Shown in pieces: positions 1 to 8,880 of a stretch of DNA of 64,000 nucleotides. Position 1 is the first letter of the stretch. Each line of letters opens with the position of its first letter. A program made the position numbers and the translations under genes. The stretch comes from Hyperoplus lanceolatus (Eukaryota; Chordata; Actinopteri; Uranoscopiformes; Ammodytidae), in NCBI GenBank assembly GCA_026929865.2, contig CM049409.1, positions 7,347,452 to 7,411,451 on the forward strand. The letters are read 5' to 3'. Below the pieces are notes generated by a model, which searched no databases, was not told the origin of the DNA, and saw nothing but the letters and a program-made list of their open reading frames with translations.

Positions 1-1611
1 CATCAAGTCAATTCATGAATATTTGATTTTCAACATCAAGTTCTTATTGTGGCAGGTTGAAGGGTGAGAAACATAATGTAAGCCTTGATCTCCCTAAAAA
101 ACAACACACAGACAAGGCTTGTTTCAGTCAGATTTCATGAAGCTTGTTTGCGAGACACTCCACTTCCTGAGGTTACGGCAGGACATCTGCAATTCAACCG
201 TCCAAGTGTTGCAAGTAAACAATGCCATTAACTTCTCGCTTTACTGTTTGCTGTCTGATAATAACACTCATGGAAAAGCCACAAGGATGACAACAATTCC
301 TTACGTATACTTATATGCTGGGTAAATTATCCAATCAGATGACCACATTTTCTGGTCCCATACATCTGACATCTGAAGTCCAAAACCTTGTAAATGATTA
401 AAAAATAGTATATACAAGCAGTAACTGAGGCAGTGTGCTGAACTAGTTTAACTTTTATCAAAGTATTTATTTTATTTTTATTAACCTTTATTTATACAGG
501 TAAAATCTCATTGAGACCCAGGGTCTCATTTACAAGAGAGACCTGTTCAGGTAGGCAAATAATTCTTCAATCATAACATTTTAAAAACATTTAATAAAAA
601 TATGACATTTGTTAGTGATACAGTTGACACTGCATCAACATGTATAAGGGGCAATGGAACCTTAGCAACACGTCTTATTTAATCATCTCAACCACATAAA
701 ATAAAAAATTGTATTTTAAAATCCTATGCAATTGTCCATCTCACTTGTTCAACTCCTTTCTTAATGTACTATTTCTATGTACTTTATCTATGCCTACACA
801 TCTATGCCTGCAAGTTGACTCAACCGTGTATCAAGTGCAGCCCTCAAACTCAACAGTTCTTGAAATAGTCTGAGTAATCGCCCATTGTAGCACATTTACG
901 ATTGGGACAGTAAATTATGTAAAGTTGAGCACCATACCGAGCAAAACTGTGTATACACACACATATGAATACGAATACAGTTCATATTAAGTGAGTAAGT
1001 CATAGGTAATGCATTTAATTCGCATTCACGGTCATCCACACATAAAGTGTTGTGCTCACAGGCACTTCAACAGGAGGGACGTTCACATATTTATTATCTA
1101 TTAACCCCAGAGTGATTTTTCCAAGCTGGTCTGAACATTGGGTGGGAGATTTGTTTAGATGGCACTACATCAAATCACTCAAATTGACAATTCATCATCT
1201 CCAGGACAGACGACTGCCTCGACAAACATTGCTTCTATTCGAAAAATTAACTCAACAAAAGCACCTTGTAAAGTTCACCTCCTTTCTTTTACTTGCCAGA
1301 TGGACTATGCTACCTCTGCTGTTGAAATGGCAACCCCCTTCATGTCCACAGGAATCTTTTCTTCTATTTGCCCCCCCAGAATTAGCATGTCACATTTATC
1401 GACCACACCTTTCTTGCCCCAGCGTGGCACCAGCCCGTGCTCCAACGCTCATTCAGCTCTTTGATGGTCTGCTGACACACACTGACCACCTATAGAATGG
1501 GGGCGTGCGTTACTGAGTGAGAGGGATGGATGGAGAGAGAGAGAAGGTAGGTAGAGGGGGAAATACAGCCAGGTGATAACATGTTAGTCGCCTGTGCAAT
1601 GTGTCATGTAC
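1..1611 (-). other. lrmda: lrmda intron 2 (partial, runs off left edge)
   Basis: This is sequence downstream, on the minus strand, of the splice donor at 1611. No further lrmda exon was recognised, so it is read as part of a long intron; mammalian LRMDA also has very long introns. It contains one dispersed repeat-like segment near 470-570 and otherwise A/T-rich unique-looking DNA. Short open frames on the plus strand here show no family resemblance and no splice structure. Confidence 0.55.
478..572. repeat. teleost dispersed repeat fragment (unclassified)
   Basis: The segment reads 'cctttatttatacaggtaaaatc', then 'cattgagacc', then 'acaagagagacctg'. I recognise this pattern (CCTTTATTTA, CAGG, CATTGAGA, AAGAGAGACCTG) as a common dispersed repeat in fish genomes. 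No ends or target duplications were found, so class and full extent are not assigned. Confidence 0.45.
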
Positions 1612-1712
1612 CTTAGCTGATTGAAGCTCAGATCAAGCCTTCTTGCAAACTGGCCATATGCGTCTCCAAGGAAGGCTGGAATGTCCTTAGAGTCATGTCC
1701 GATGTAGGAAAT
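1612..1712 (-). CDS. lrmda: lrmda coding exon 2
   Basis: On the minus strand a TATTTTAG acceptor (1720-1713) precedes a 101-nt open exon that ends CTAAG before a GTACAT donor (from 1611). It continues in phase 0 from exon 1 and ends in phase 2. It encodes 33 residues including GHDSKDIPAFLGDAYGQF and then RLDLSFNQL, a leucine-rich-repeat signature (LxLSxNxL). LRMDA is a small leucine-rich-repeat protein required for melanocyte differentiation; its human orthologue is mutated in oculocutaneous albinism type 7. The head-to-head position next to znf503 matches mammalian gene order. The remaining exons lie outside the window to the left. The alternative is another small LRR protein, but synteny and exon phase make lrmda the best reading. 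Confidence 0.78.
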
Positions 1713-2260
1713 CTAAAATACATTTTTTTTTAAAGATAACTGTGAGACAAATGGCAATAATACAATAGCATCCCTCATATGAGCACAGCAAAAAAATATT
1801 GTCAGGATACCCCACCTTTAAGAAATGAATGATGATTTTGGACCACCATGAAATAACATACAGGATGCTGAGTAATGCAACAGTTAACACTTCAGTGATG
1901 GACGATGCACTCTTAGCACCCACATGAGTGAAAGTTTGGAATTGAAAACTTGACAGCTTAATACAAAAGTTTAAATATACTAGCTTGCACTAAGTTCACT
2001 TCATGACACGATATTGGTACATCTTAAGAGTCGTTATTCTCTCTGCTGGAGGAAGAGTCTGCGTAACTGAAAGTCACGACCATAACGTTAGTCACAGTGT
2101 GTCACATGACACCGTTGATGTCGAAAAAATTAATAAGACAACTACATTTGCCGCCACTTAACTTCCACTTTTAAAACGGTTACTGATAAGATACGGTCTG
2201 GGTAATATAGCTGGAGGGGGCGAAGTTTGGCAGTTCAAACACTTTCCAAAACAAACTTAC
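1713..2260 (-). other. lrmda: lrmda intron 1
   Basis: This 548-bp intron has a GTAAGT donor (2260) and a TTTTAG acceptor (1713). It carries the palindromic extended E-box GTCACATGAC at 2101-2110. A minus-strand open frame spanning about 1693-1923 straddles the acceptor and is treated as an artefact. Confidence 0.65.
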
Positions 2261-2302
2261 GTGTGTCCCATTCAAAGCGACCAACGACTCGTTATGTGCC
2301 AT
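2261..2302 (-). CDS. lrmda: lrmda coding exon 1 (start codon)
   Basis: The minus strand has an ATG at 2302-2300 in a good Kozak context (G at -3, G at +4), followed by 14 codons (M-A-H-N-E-S-L-V-A-L-N-G-T-H) and a consensus GTAAGT donor starting at 2260. Phase 0 matches exon 2 across a 548-bp intron (1713-2260). The exon is too short for simple ORF finding. It was identified by joining it to the LRR exon: the reading frame stays open through both exons with GT-AG boundaries. The start is inferred, since no transcript is available. An additional upstream non-coding exon is possible. Confidence 0.72.
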
Positions 2303-2560
2303 AACTTCAGCTGACAGCCCGGTGACTGTATCCAAATTCCTGCTAAGGTGAGACACCCGCCGTTGTCAACATTAAACTCCCAGGGTTGTGGATGTAACCC
2401 GGCTACTTTCGATATGTACTGGCGCTTTCCAATTCACTTTACAGTTTCCGCGTGCCGTTTCAATCAGCTGACCTGCTGTTGTGCGGAAGCACGCGGTCCC
2501 AGTGTTTCTCAGCACTGCTTCATGATCGAGAGCAGCAGGAATCTGGAAGACAGTTTCCCT
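2303..2560 (-). promoter_or_regulatory. lrmda: lrmda promoter / 5' UTR region
   Basis: This region lies immediately upstream of the lrmda ATG. It is locally richer in CpG than its surroundings, with an ETS-like GCGGAAGC at 2483-2490, a CCAAT at 2429-2433 (inverted relative to the gene) and an E-box CAGCTG near 2465. No TATA box is evident, as expected for a housekeeping-type start. The transcription start cannot be placed from sequence alone. Confidence 0.45.
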
Positions 2561-3948
2561 TTACAAATCTTTAAAAAAATAATACAAGAAATGAATAAAT
2601 ACTCTTTCAATAATTGATAGCCTACCTTTGTTTCATACATTTTTTTAAAAGATAATAATAAAACGTTTATAATAGATTAATATAGCTTAATAATTAACTA
2701 TTTACAATATGTTTAAACAGTTGTTATAGGGATTTCATTTTGGTAGCCAAGGTATTGACAGGCACATCTGACCTTTGGTACTAAAAAAAGCTTCACTAAT
2801 ACACCTGTTGTAAGTGACTATAGGCCTATGCCAAATGAGTAATAGATTAGGCTAGTCCTTCGCTAAATATCTCACATTTCCCATTGTCTTAAATATAAGA
2901 CAAGATACCATAAAGTGACCTATATAAACTCAATGGGCTAGGCTATTTGTTCATCTGAAATAACTTGAATTCTGCTAACTCAGCATTGGTCAGGTGTTGC
3001 TGTTTATTGGGAGTTTACATCACATAGGCTACTATATGTGAATCCCCATTATTGAAGGAGATTGTTTTAGAAACCCAAAACATGTTGCCTGTAAATAAGC
3101 TTCTTGCAAAACAATATAAATATCACTTACAGTTAGTATAGCTAGCCATGACGTTTTGATAAGTGTTGGGTTGTTTTTGCTTAGGATTGAAGATACCCCT
3201 GTATGTCTACACCCACCGAACAGTTTCCACTGGAACTACTTAACAATTAAACTTACTTTTACATTTTCCATATCTGCTATCTTGCCCCAACTTCTGTGTT
3301 TGACTCTGTGATTAAATGTATAGTAATTGTTAGTACAGGCTAAAGTCTTGTCCTGAATTTTAATTTTATTAATAATGATATTTATCTGTAGCCTATATAA
3401 AAATGTATGATCCTATGGCAAGAGTCCAAATGGATTATGCATCTCTTTAGAGATAACTGGATAAAGATGTAATGGCACTGGGTCATCATTAAATTGCTTT
3501 TGTGGGGAAGTGTCCTTGAAATTTTATTACATTTATTTGACTATCGCATATCGTTCTACACATAGTCTCCAATGCCACAGAATATCAAAAGTGGACAGAA
3601 CTGTCTACAAGTAACCTACACAATGAAATCATTTGCACAATATTTATATTGTGAAACTGATATAAACTGAAACATTGTGTTTTTGTGTGACACTGACACA
3701 TCTAACTTTTAAAACACTTGTCAATGAACTTTAATTTCACCTTTCTTATTATAATTACATATGTGTCAAGACTGTCTTTTGTGACAAAACCATTGATGAT
3801 GTATATGTTGTTGAAAACAATCTATATGCTTACAGCCTATGTTGACAAAAAGCTAATATATCAGCATAGCTTTCTTAATAACTACAAATGTATCTTTAGT
3901 CACCAAGCTATCGTTCATATAGTTATTAATTCATTCAATAATTGTTAA
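2561..3948. other. A/T-rich intergenic DNA, nothing recognised
   Basis: Low-GC DNA with no credible exon, tRNA or complete repeat. A solitary TTAAAGGTGCAG near 3947 resembles one end of a MITE family seen at 12887 but has no visible partner. Confidence 0.5.
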
Positions 3949-3959
3949 AGGTGCAGACT

Positions 3960-4180
3960 TTGCGGCCAACACTAAAGCAGCTTACCACCCTGCTGCTTAT
4001 CCATATCCCTCTCTAATTGAAAGCTGCGCTAATGAGTGAACATATCTGCTGTGGTGCTTCTGATGAAGCATGGGGAGGCAATGCTGTTTTATTTATTTTT
4101 TGGGAGGGGGTGACTTTCTGTGGCACTATTTGTCGAGAGAATCTGGAAGTTTGGTAAATACCGTGCTGTTCCTGTGCCCT
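3960..4180. promoter_or_regulatory. candidate conserved regulatory element
   Basis: A non-repetitive block rich in homeodomain-type cores: CTAATTGAAAG near 4012-4022 and GCTAATGAG near 4028-4036. Base composition is balanced compared with the A/T-rich flanks. This is an appearance-based call that needs cross-species alignment. Confidence 0.28.
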
Positions 4181-4340
4181 GTCTGTATGTCATGTGACGT
4201 CACGTAGGACCTCCCACACGCGGAAAAGCTCGAGCTCTCTCTTTCTGCCCGCGCGCAGAGAGAGAGAAAGGGAGAGGGAGCGCGAGCGCTTGCATGGCTT
4301 CGGTCTCCTTGCGGTGCTTCACGTTTGACAGAATGTAGCC
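4180..4340. promoter_or_regulatory. CpG-rich patch with perfect CRE; possible orphan promoter
   Basis: TCATGTGA (4190-4197) overlaps the full palindromic cAMP response element TGACGTCA (4195-4202), followed by CACGTAGG. Downstream is a dense run of CpG and GA/CT tracts (4207-4300), including a GCGCGC stretch and an AGAGAGAGAGAAAGGGAG tract. A possible splice donor, CCAG|GTAATG, lies near 4472-4480. No coding frame starts here. It may be a non-coding transcript promoter between the two genes (mammals have a ZNF503 antisense RNA in this position) or a distal element of either gene. Confidence 0.4.
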
Positions 4341-5880
4341 TAATGTTTGCTGTATCGCAACAATGTTTTCGTTAGACAGAAGGACTGCGCCTTAAGGTTG
4401 TTACAGTGTTATATCTTTTTTAATAATTTCATCTCTGACGTTTTTACACCGGAGCTTATTAGGCAATGATTCCAGGTAATGTCGTGTCATGGACTTTTCC
4501 TGTAAACCTGTACTTCCTCCTCGGAAAAAAAAAATATTTCAACTACGTGCATGCGTTTTTAATGGGGTTTAAAATGCTATCCTGTAGCTTACAGGATAGC
4601 CTAACTCTGTCAAGCGACTGAGTTATAGAATGCGTCTCTTAAAATTGAAAAGCTAACAGGTTCCAGACTATGGCTTGAGTATCTCCTTAAAGTAGGCTTT
4701 TAACCTTTGAGCGAAAACAGACTAGGAAAAAATTATTATAATGATAACTTGAATTTTGTGAAGAGCCCCAAAACAGTTAGAGCCTATAAAGTAGCCTACT
4801 TTTTAAATTACAAATGTAAGTAATTTGATTTGAAAGTATGCAGTTAAGAAAGTTGTTTAATGTGTCTATTGTATGTGGATACACATAGGAGCGCCTGTAT
4901 GTAGGCCTAGGCCTACATGTGTCTGTGTGTGTATATAAATCAAGATTAAAATGTGTTCTTCCTCGCTCCACAGCACAAGAAGTCGGCCCAGCCTATAGCT
5001 CCCACATAATCCTGCAAATCCCAACACATTTCCTCACGAGATGTAAATAGTTGTATTTGCATTTTGGGAGTGATTCATAAACATGTCGGTGCTATGTAAT
5101 ATATGGGGACATTAAAACTTTCTATTTAAATATCATGAATTATGGTCGCAAAAAAATGTCTTCCCATTTAAGGGGAATGCCGAGTATTTTGCTGTCTGGT
5201 GCAGAAGCCCATTCGTCATACGGACAATAAAGAGGGTTTTCTCCTGACAGTGGAAATTTATGGTTGCCCTTCTTTGCCCTAATAACTCACGTATTGTGTC
5301 ACGGACTGACAGCACCTTGCAGAAAACAGCAAGCCTGTTATCAATCACACATCTTTGCATATTGTGAGAAGCCGCCCCCCCCCCCCCCTCTTCTTTCCTG
5401 CCAGACAAAAACACTGAAAACATTTATAGGAATAAGCTCTGCACTCATTTGGACATTTTGTGTCTCACAAACTGACATTAGAAATTGAGAAGAACTCTTG
5501 TACTGTTTTTCGAGCTGCAGATCATTTACTTTACACAATATTTCAAAATGTTGATTTATGTATTCATATAGAAGGCCATTACTGCTTGTTTTTATTTATT
5601 TATACACAGTTAAGTAGTTTTTCTAAATTGTAGAAGTATAATACTTTTTAACACGTGGATACAATTTCTATTTTATTGTAGGCTATTAACTGTATCCTTG
5701 ATCGTAAATTGCATTTGCGTCAGCTTATGAATTTAAATTACATGTCTACATAGTGTATTTTATTTGTAGGTAGGCTATAAGCGGTTGTTTTTTTTAAACC
5801 ATAAAAACATATTTTGCCCCTTGACTGTCCACTCCAGGTTTTCTTGCTCTCCAAGTTGACCTGTCAAGCAGATTACCACA
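4341..5880. other. intergenic, includes one candidate element and poly-C
   Basis: Mostly A/T-rich DNA. The part from about 5130 to 5340 is less repetitive, with TGACAG and CTGACAGTGG motifs, and may be regulatory. A 15-base C run lies at 5374-5388. No exon is supportable. Confidence 0.4.
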
Positions 5881-6095
5881 GAAAGAGATTAATGGCAGAG
5901 GCGGGTTGCAATAATAATCGTTTTGTTTGATGTGACAACTTTGATAGGCGTTGATTTACTTACAAACTGATAGGCTTTTAATTGAGCGCCTCCATCCCGA
6001 TTGAGATGAAAGGAGAACCGCATTGAAAAGCTGCCCGATTGCCCCGGAGCCTCAATACTGATTAGCCATCTCAGCGGTGAATAGTTCAAGGCATT
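5881..6095. promoter_or_regulatory. znf503: candidate conserved regulatory element
   Basis: A compact, non-repetitive block with GATTAATGG, AATAATCG, a TCF/LEF-type CTTTGAT (5939-5945), GGCGTTGATTTAC, TTTTAATTGAG and GCATTGAAAAG. The density of homeodomain and HMG cores, with balanced GC against an A/T-rich background, resembles enhancers near developmental regulators. It lies about 2.2 kb upstream of the znf503 start. Conservation has not been tested. Confidence 0.35.
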
Positions 6096-7015
6096 TTAAA
6101 CTTCTTTTCTCAACGGCCCTGACAGACCATTTCTCTTCCTTTCTTCCTCCCCGTCCGCTCCTCTGCCTCCCCATAAAAGAAAATAAATCGTTTTCATTGT
6201 ATGTAAATAAAATCAGGCTGACATCAATGTACAAATGTCTGGATTTCTTTTTGTTGTTCCCCCTCCCGGCTTTGTTATTCTTGTTGCTGGTGACAGTGTG
6301 CCCGAGGCAGATGCGTAAAAAAGAAAATACATTAAATAAAATGGACAGGGCTCAGTTTGTAAAGAACATGATGTCTTACCCCGGCTGCAAAACAGCATTT
6401 AATTTAGTTTGTATTTTAAAATAATGTTTTATCTTTCAGAATGTTAGCAGCAACCTATTTGGGAATGATATGCTGCATAGGCTATTGCATATCATGGAAA
6501 TGTGAATTATTAATTTGTGACATTTAACTTTATATTTTGTTAATCATGTGACATTTGTAATTTTTCAATTTTAGATTGGGCTTTTTATTATTATTTATAT
6601 TTGTTAACGATACATCTTTTTTCGTGGCCACTGTGTATTTTTTCCTGAGGCTCCTTCTTGTTAACACCATAATCGTCCGATTACAGCAAAAGCACTTTAG
6701 CACCGTAAAACACTAACAGCCACTCCACTGAACATGCGAGCAAGGGTTGTCTGCAACTTATTAAAGTTTCATCATGTGTGCCACATCCGAGGTGTTTGAT
6801 GAACGGTTCCCCAAAAGTTACAGACTTGTATGCGGATGTGCAGTTTAGTCCAAAGCACTTGCGTTTATATCCCCCCCCTCAAAAATACACGCACACACGC
6901 TGTCTGGACTGGGAATGTCGTGCCATTGTCGGTGCATCGAAAACCTTAAAATCTTAACTCGAGAGTGGATTTATTTCCTCTGAATACTTGGTGTCTCGTG
7001 CAGAATGCCCCTCAT
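6096..7015. other. intergenic, nothing recognised
   Basis: A pyrimidine-rich patch (6120-6175) is followed by A/T-rich DNA. No exon, repeat end or RNA gene could be supported. Confidence 0.45.
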
Positions 7016-7039
7016 CCCCATTTGTTCTTCCCCCACGCC

Positions 7040-7165
7040 GTCACACTGGCATGTAATCAGCTACAATGGCTGACATAAATCAAGCGGCGGATTGACAGCG
7101 TCTGACAAATAACTGATTGATTGCGGTGGAGCAGAATTGACACTTGACGGAGGGGTGGAGATAGA
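7040..7165. promoter_or_regulatory. znf503: Hox/Pbx/Meis-type site cluster upstream of znf503
   Basis: CATAAATCA at 7074-7082 (reverse TGATTTATG, a Hox-Pbx type site), TGACAG at 7093-7098 (Meis/Prep/TGIF core) and TGATTGATTG at 7114-7123 (Pbx-Hox bipartite type) lie within 50 bp. The 15-bp gap between TGACAG and TGATTGAT is within the range seen in Hox-autoregulatory enhancers. Nlz genes act in hindbrain patterning in zebrafish, so such a module is plausible; function is inferred. Confidence 0.35.
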
Positions 7166-7869
7166 AATAGAAGGGCGGTGTATATTATACTGAAAACATG
7201 TGACATTCACATCCCTCCATCACTACATTGGTCTATTCCTGTCAACGCTTGTCTGTTTAGGGAATTCAAGCTGAAGTGGTTGGTTTTATGTTTGCCGGTG
7301 CATGGGAAAAGGGACAGGACTGTCTCCGTGGTGAACGTGCGTTTGGAGAACAACAACTTAAACGCTGATAAAGTGTACGCACAGCGTTCTAACAAAAACA
7401 CAATTTAACCTATAAACTTTATGAACAAGTATTATCGAAGCTATTTTTAATGGCAATCAGGCGACGAAAAGGTCAGATGTGTGTCGATCCCCAAATAAAT
7501 TTGTAGGCCGGAGGCTAACAGATGATGCCACTATAACTGGCATTAGGTAACTAACATTACAATGACCCAACTGTATCCCTAACCAGTGTACAGTGTGAAT
7601 AGCCTCTTTGATTAAGAATCTATAACATTACGTCTTTCAAATAAACTGAAAAAAACGACTATTTGATAGTGATCAAATGGTAATTTTAAGTGGAGGGCTT
7701 GTTCAAGTTTCGTATTATTCACACACTGTACTGTATTGTGGCATAGCACCCGTTGCCCCCGCACATCTCAAATAGCGTAAGCGTTCACAGCATCCAAACT
7801 ATTCAAGCCTGTCTCCTCCCCCGAGCTGTCGAAATAGAGGCGCTTACAAAGAGGAGAACGTCACATCCC

Positions 7870-8266
7870 CTTGACCCTCCAATCACCTCAGGGTCCCATT
7901 TGATTGGAAGGCGGCAAAGGCTTTAATCTCGGACTAATTCAGCTGCTTTTGAAGTGAACATTTCTAGCAGTACGTACTTCGGGAGGACAGAGCGAGAAGC
8001 AGCACACAGAGACGCACACAAGGCACAGCGGCGCTCATGGTGCCAGACGCAGCTACGGATCTGCGATAACCTCGCACAGTCTCTCCTTCCAGCAGCCGCG
8101 CCTTGCTCCTTTACTACCAGGATTACGTATTATTGAGACGTTTTACCATTCTTTATTTTGAGAGACAGAGAGAGAGAAAGAGGATTGGTGCTTTTTTTGT
8201 TTTGTAAATGGTTTTCTTAATGAATCTGACGAAAGCATCGCCGTTCCATTTTCTGACAATTGGGAC
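7870..8266 (+). promoter_or_regulatory. znf503: znf503 core promoter and 5' UTR
   Basis: Two CCAAT boxes in opposite orientation, CCAATCA at 7879-7885 and TGATTGG at 7901-7907, lie about 360-390 bp upstream of the ATG, a typical NF-Y pair. The sequence becomes CpG-containing between 7970 and 8110, followed by a GA-rich run (8160-8182). No TATA box is seen. The start of transcription is probably within 7930-8030, but this is an estimate. Confidence 0.45.
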
Positions 8267-8270
8267 ATGA
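8208..8270 (+). CDS. upstream ORF overlapping znf503 start (ATGA)
   Basis: An ATG at 8208 (T at -3, G at +4: moderate context) opens 20 codons ending in TGA at 8268-8270. The stop overlaps the znf503 start codon as ATGA (8267-8270) in a different frame. A uORF in this arrangement can reduce main-ORF initiation or allow termination-reinitiation. The peptide itself shows no recognisable motif. It matters only if the transcript begins upstream of 8208, which the promoter features suggest. Confidence 0.4.
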   Translation: MVFLMNLTKASPFHFLTIGT

Positions 8271-8521
8271 TCACATCGCCCTCGGCGTCTGTCCTGAAAA
8301 ATAGTGATATTTGTGTAGCCTGGGAAAGCATCAGTTCTCGGAATAGCAGCTCAGCGAGCATCAACAAGCCCTTTCTCCACTCCGCACCTCCGTCTCATCC
8401 ACTACGGCAAGCGAAGCGACTTCCCATCAAGGTTTTGAAAATGCTCACTGCACGGTCGGGACACATTTTGCACCCGGAGTATCTGCAGCCTTTGCCTTCG
8501 ACCCCGATCAGTCCTATAGAG
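8267..8521 (+). CDS. znf503: znf503 exon 1 coding part (Nlz family zinc finger protein)
   Basis: This encodes residues 1-85 and ends at an exact GAG|GTAAGA donor (8522). The ATG at 8267 has G at -3 and fits the fish Znf503 N-terminus (MITSPSAS). Residues near 50-85 hold the family-conserved block with HPLRQAKRLPIKVLKML and HILHPEYLQPLPSTPISPIE. The wording of this block (MLTARSGHILHPEYLQPLPS) favours Znf503 over its paralogue Znf703. The protein is a nuclear transcriptional co-repressor of the NET (Noc, Nlz, Elbow, Tlp-1) family that acts in hindbrain, striatal, limb and eye development. The exon ends in phase 0. Confidence 0.93.
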
Positions 8522-8880
8522 GTAAGAATGTGATTTTTGAATAGGATACTTCATGTCAGTGTTATTACGATTCTCGGATGTTTGAGGTGCCGTTGCTTGG
8601 CTTGACATCGTTTTGTAGCCTCTGTCACTTTGATTCCGATGTTTAAATCAGTTGATTGTTGTATCAAGCCTCAATATATATATTTAAAAAATAATAATAA
8701 ACACGACAGCTTAGATTTGTCCACGCAAGAGCCGTGCGTAAAGCACATACCATTACCTGTCAGTTTCGGAATGTCACTGAACAGGCTATTGCACAGACTG
8801 TACATTTAGTGATCACAAAACAAAGCAGTTGATGTGTGTTATTATATAATTTAACAACATCTATTTCTTCTGTTTTGCAG
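8522..8880 (+). other. znf503: znf503 intron
   Basis: The sole coding intron is 359 bp. It has a GTAAGAATG donor and a polypyrimidine tract ending TTCTGTTTTGCAG at 8880. It is phase 0. Its position immediately before the conserved LDAKKSPLALLAQTC block is the position known for Nlz-family genes. Confidence 0.9.

Noticed and set aside
1052-1495. 147-codon plus-strand frame
   Set aside because: It lies within lrmda intron 2, has an overlapping alternative frame, and shows no domain or codon signature.
1693-1923. Minus-strand 76-codon frame with hydrophobic segments
   Set aside because: It crosses the lrmda exon 2 acceptor and most of it lies in intron 1; only the last few bases overlap exon 2, and in a different frame.
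8836-8880. Fifteen extra in-frame codons before znf503 exon 2
   Set aside because: They lie in the intron. The TTTTGCAG acceptor at 8880 and the conserved LDAKKSP start of exon 2 fix the boundary.
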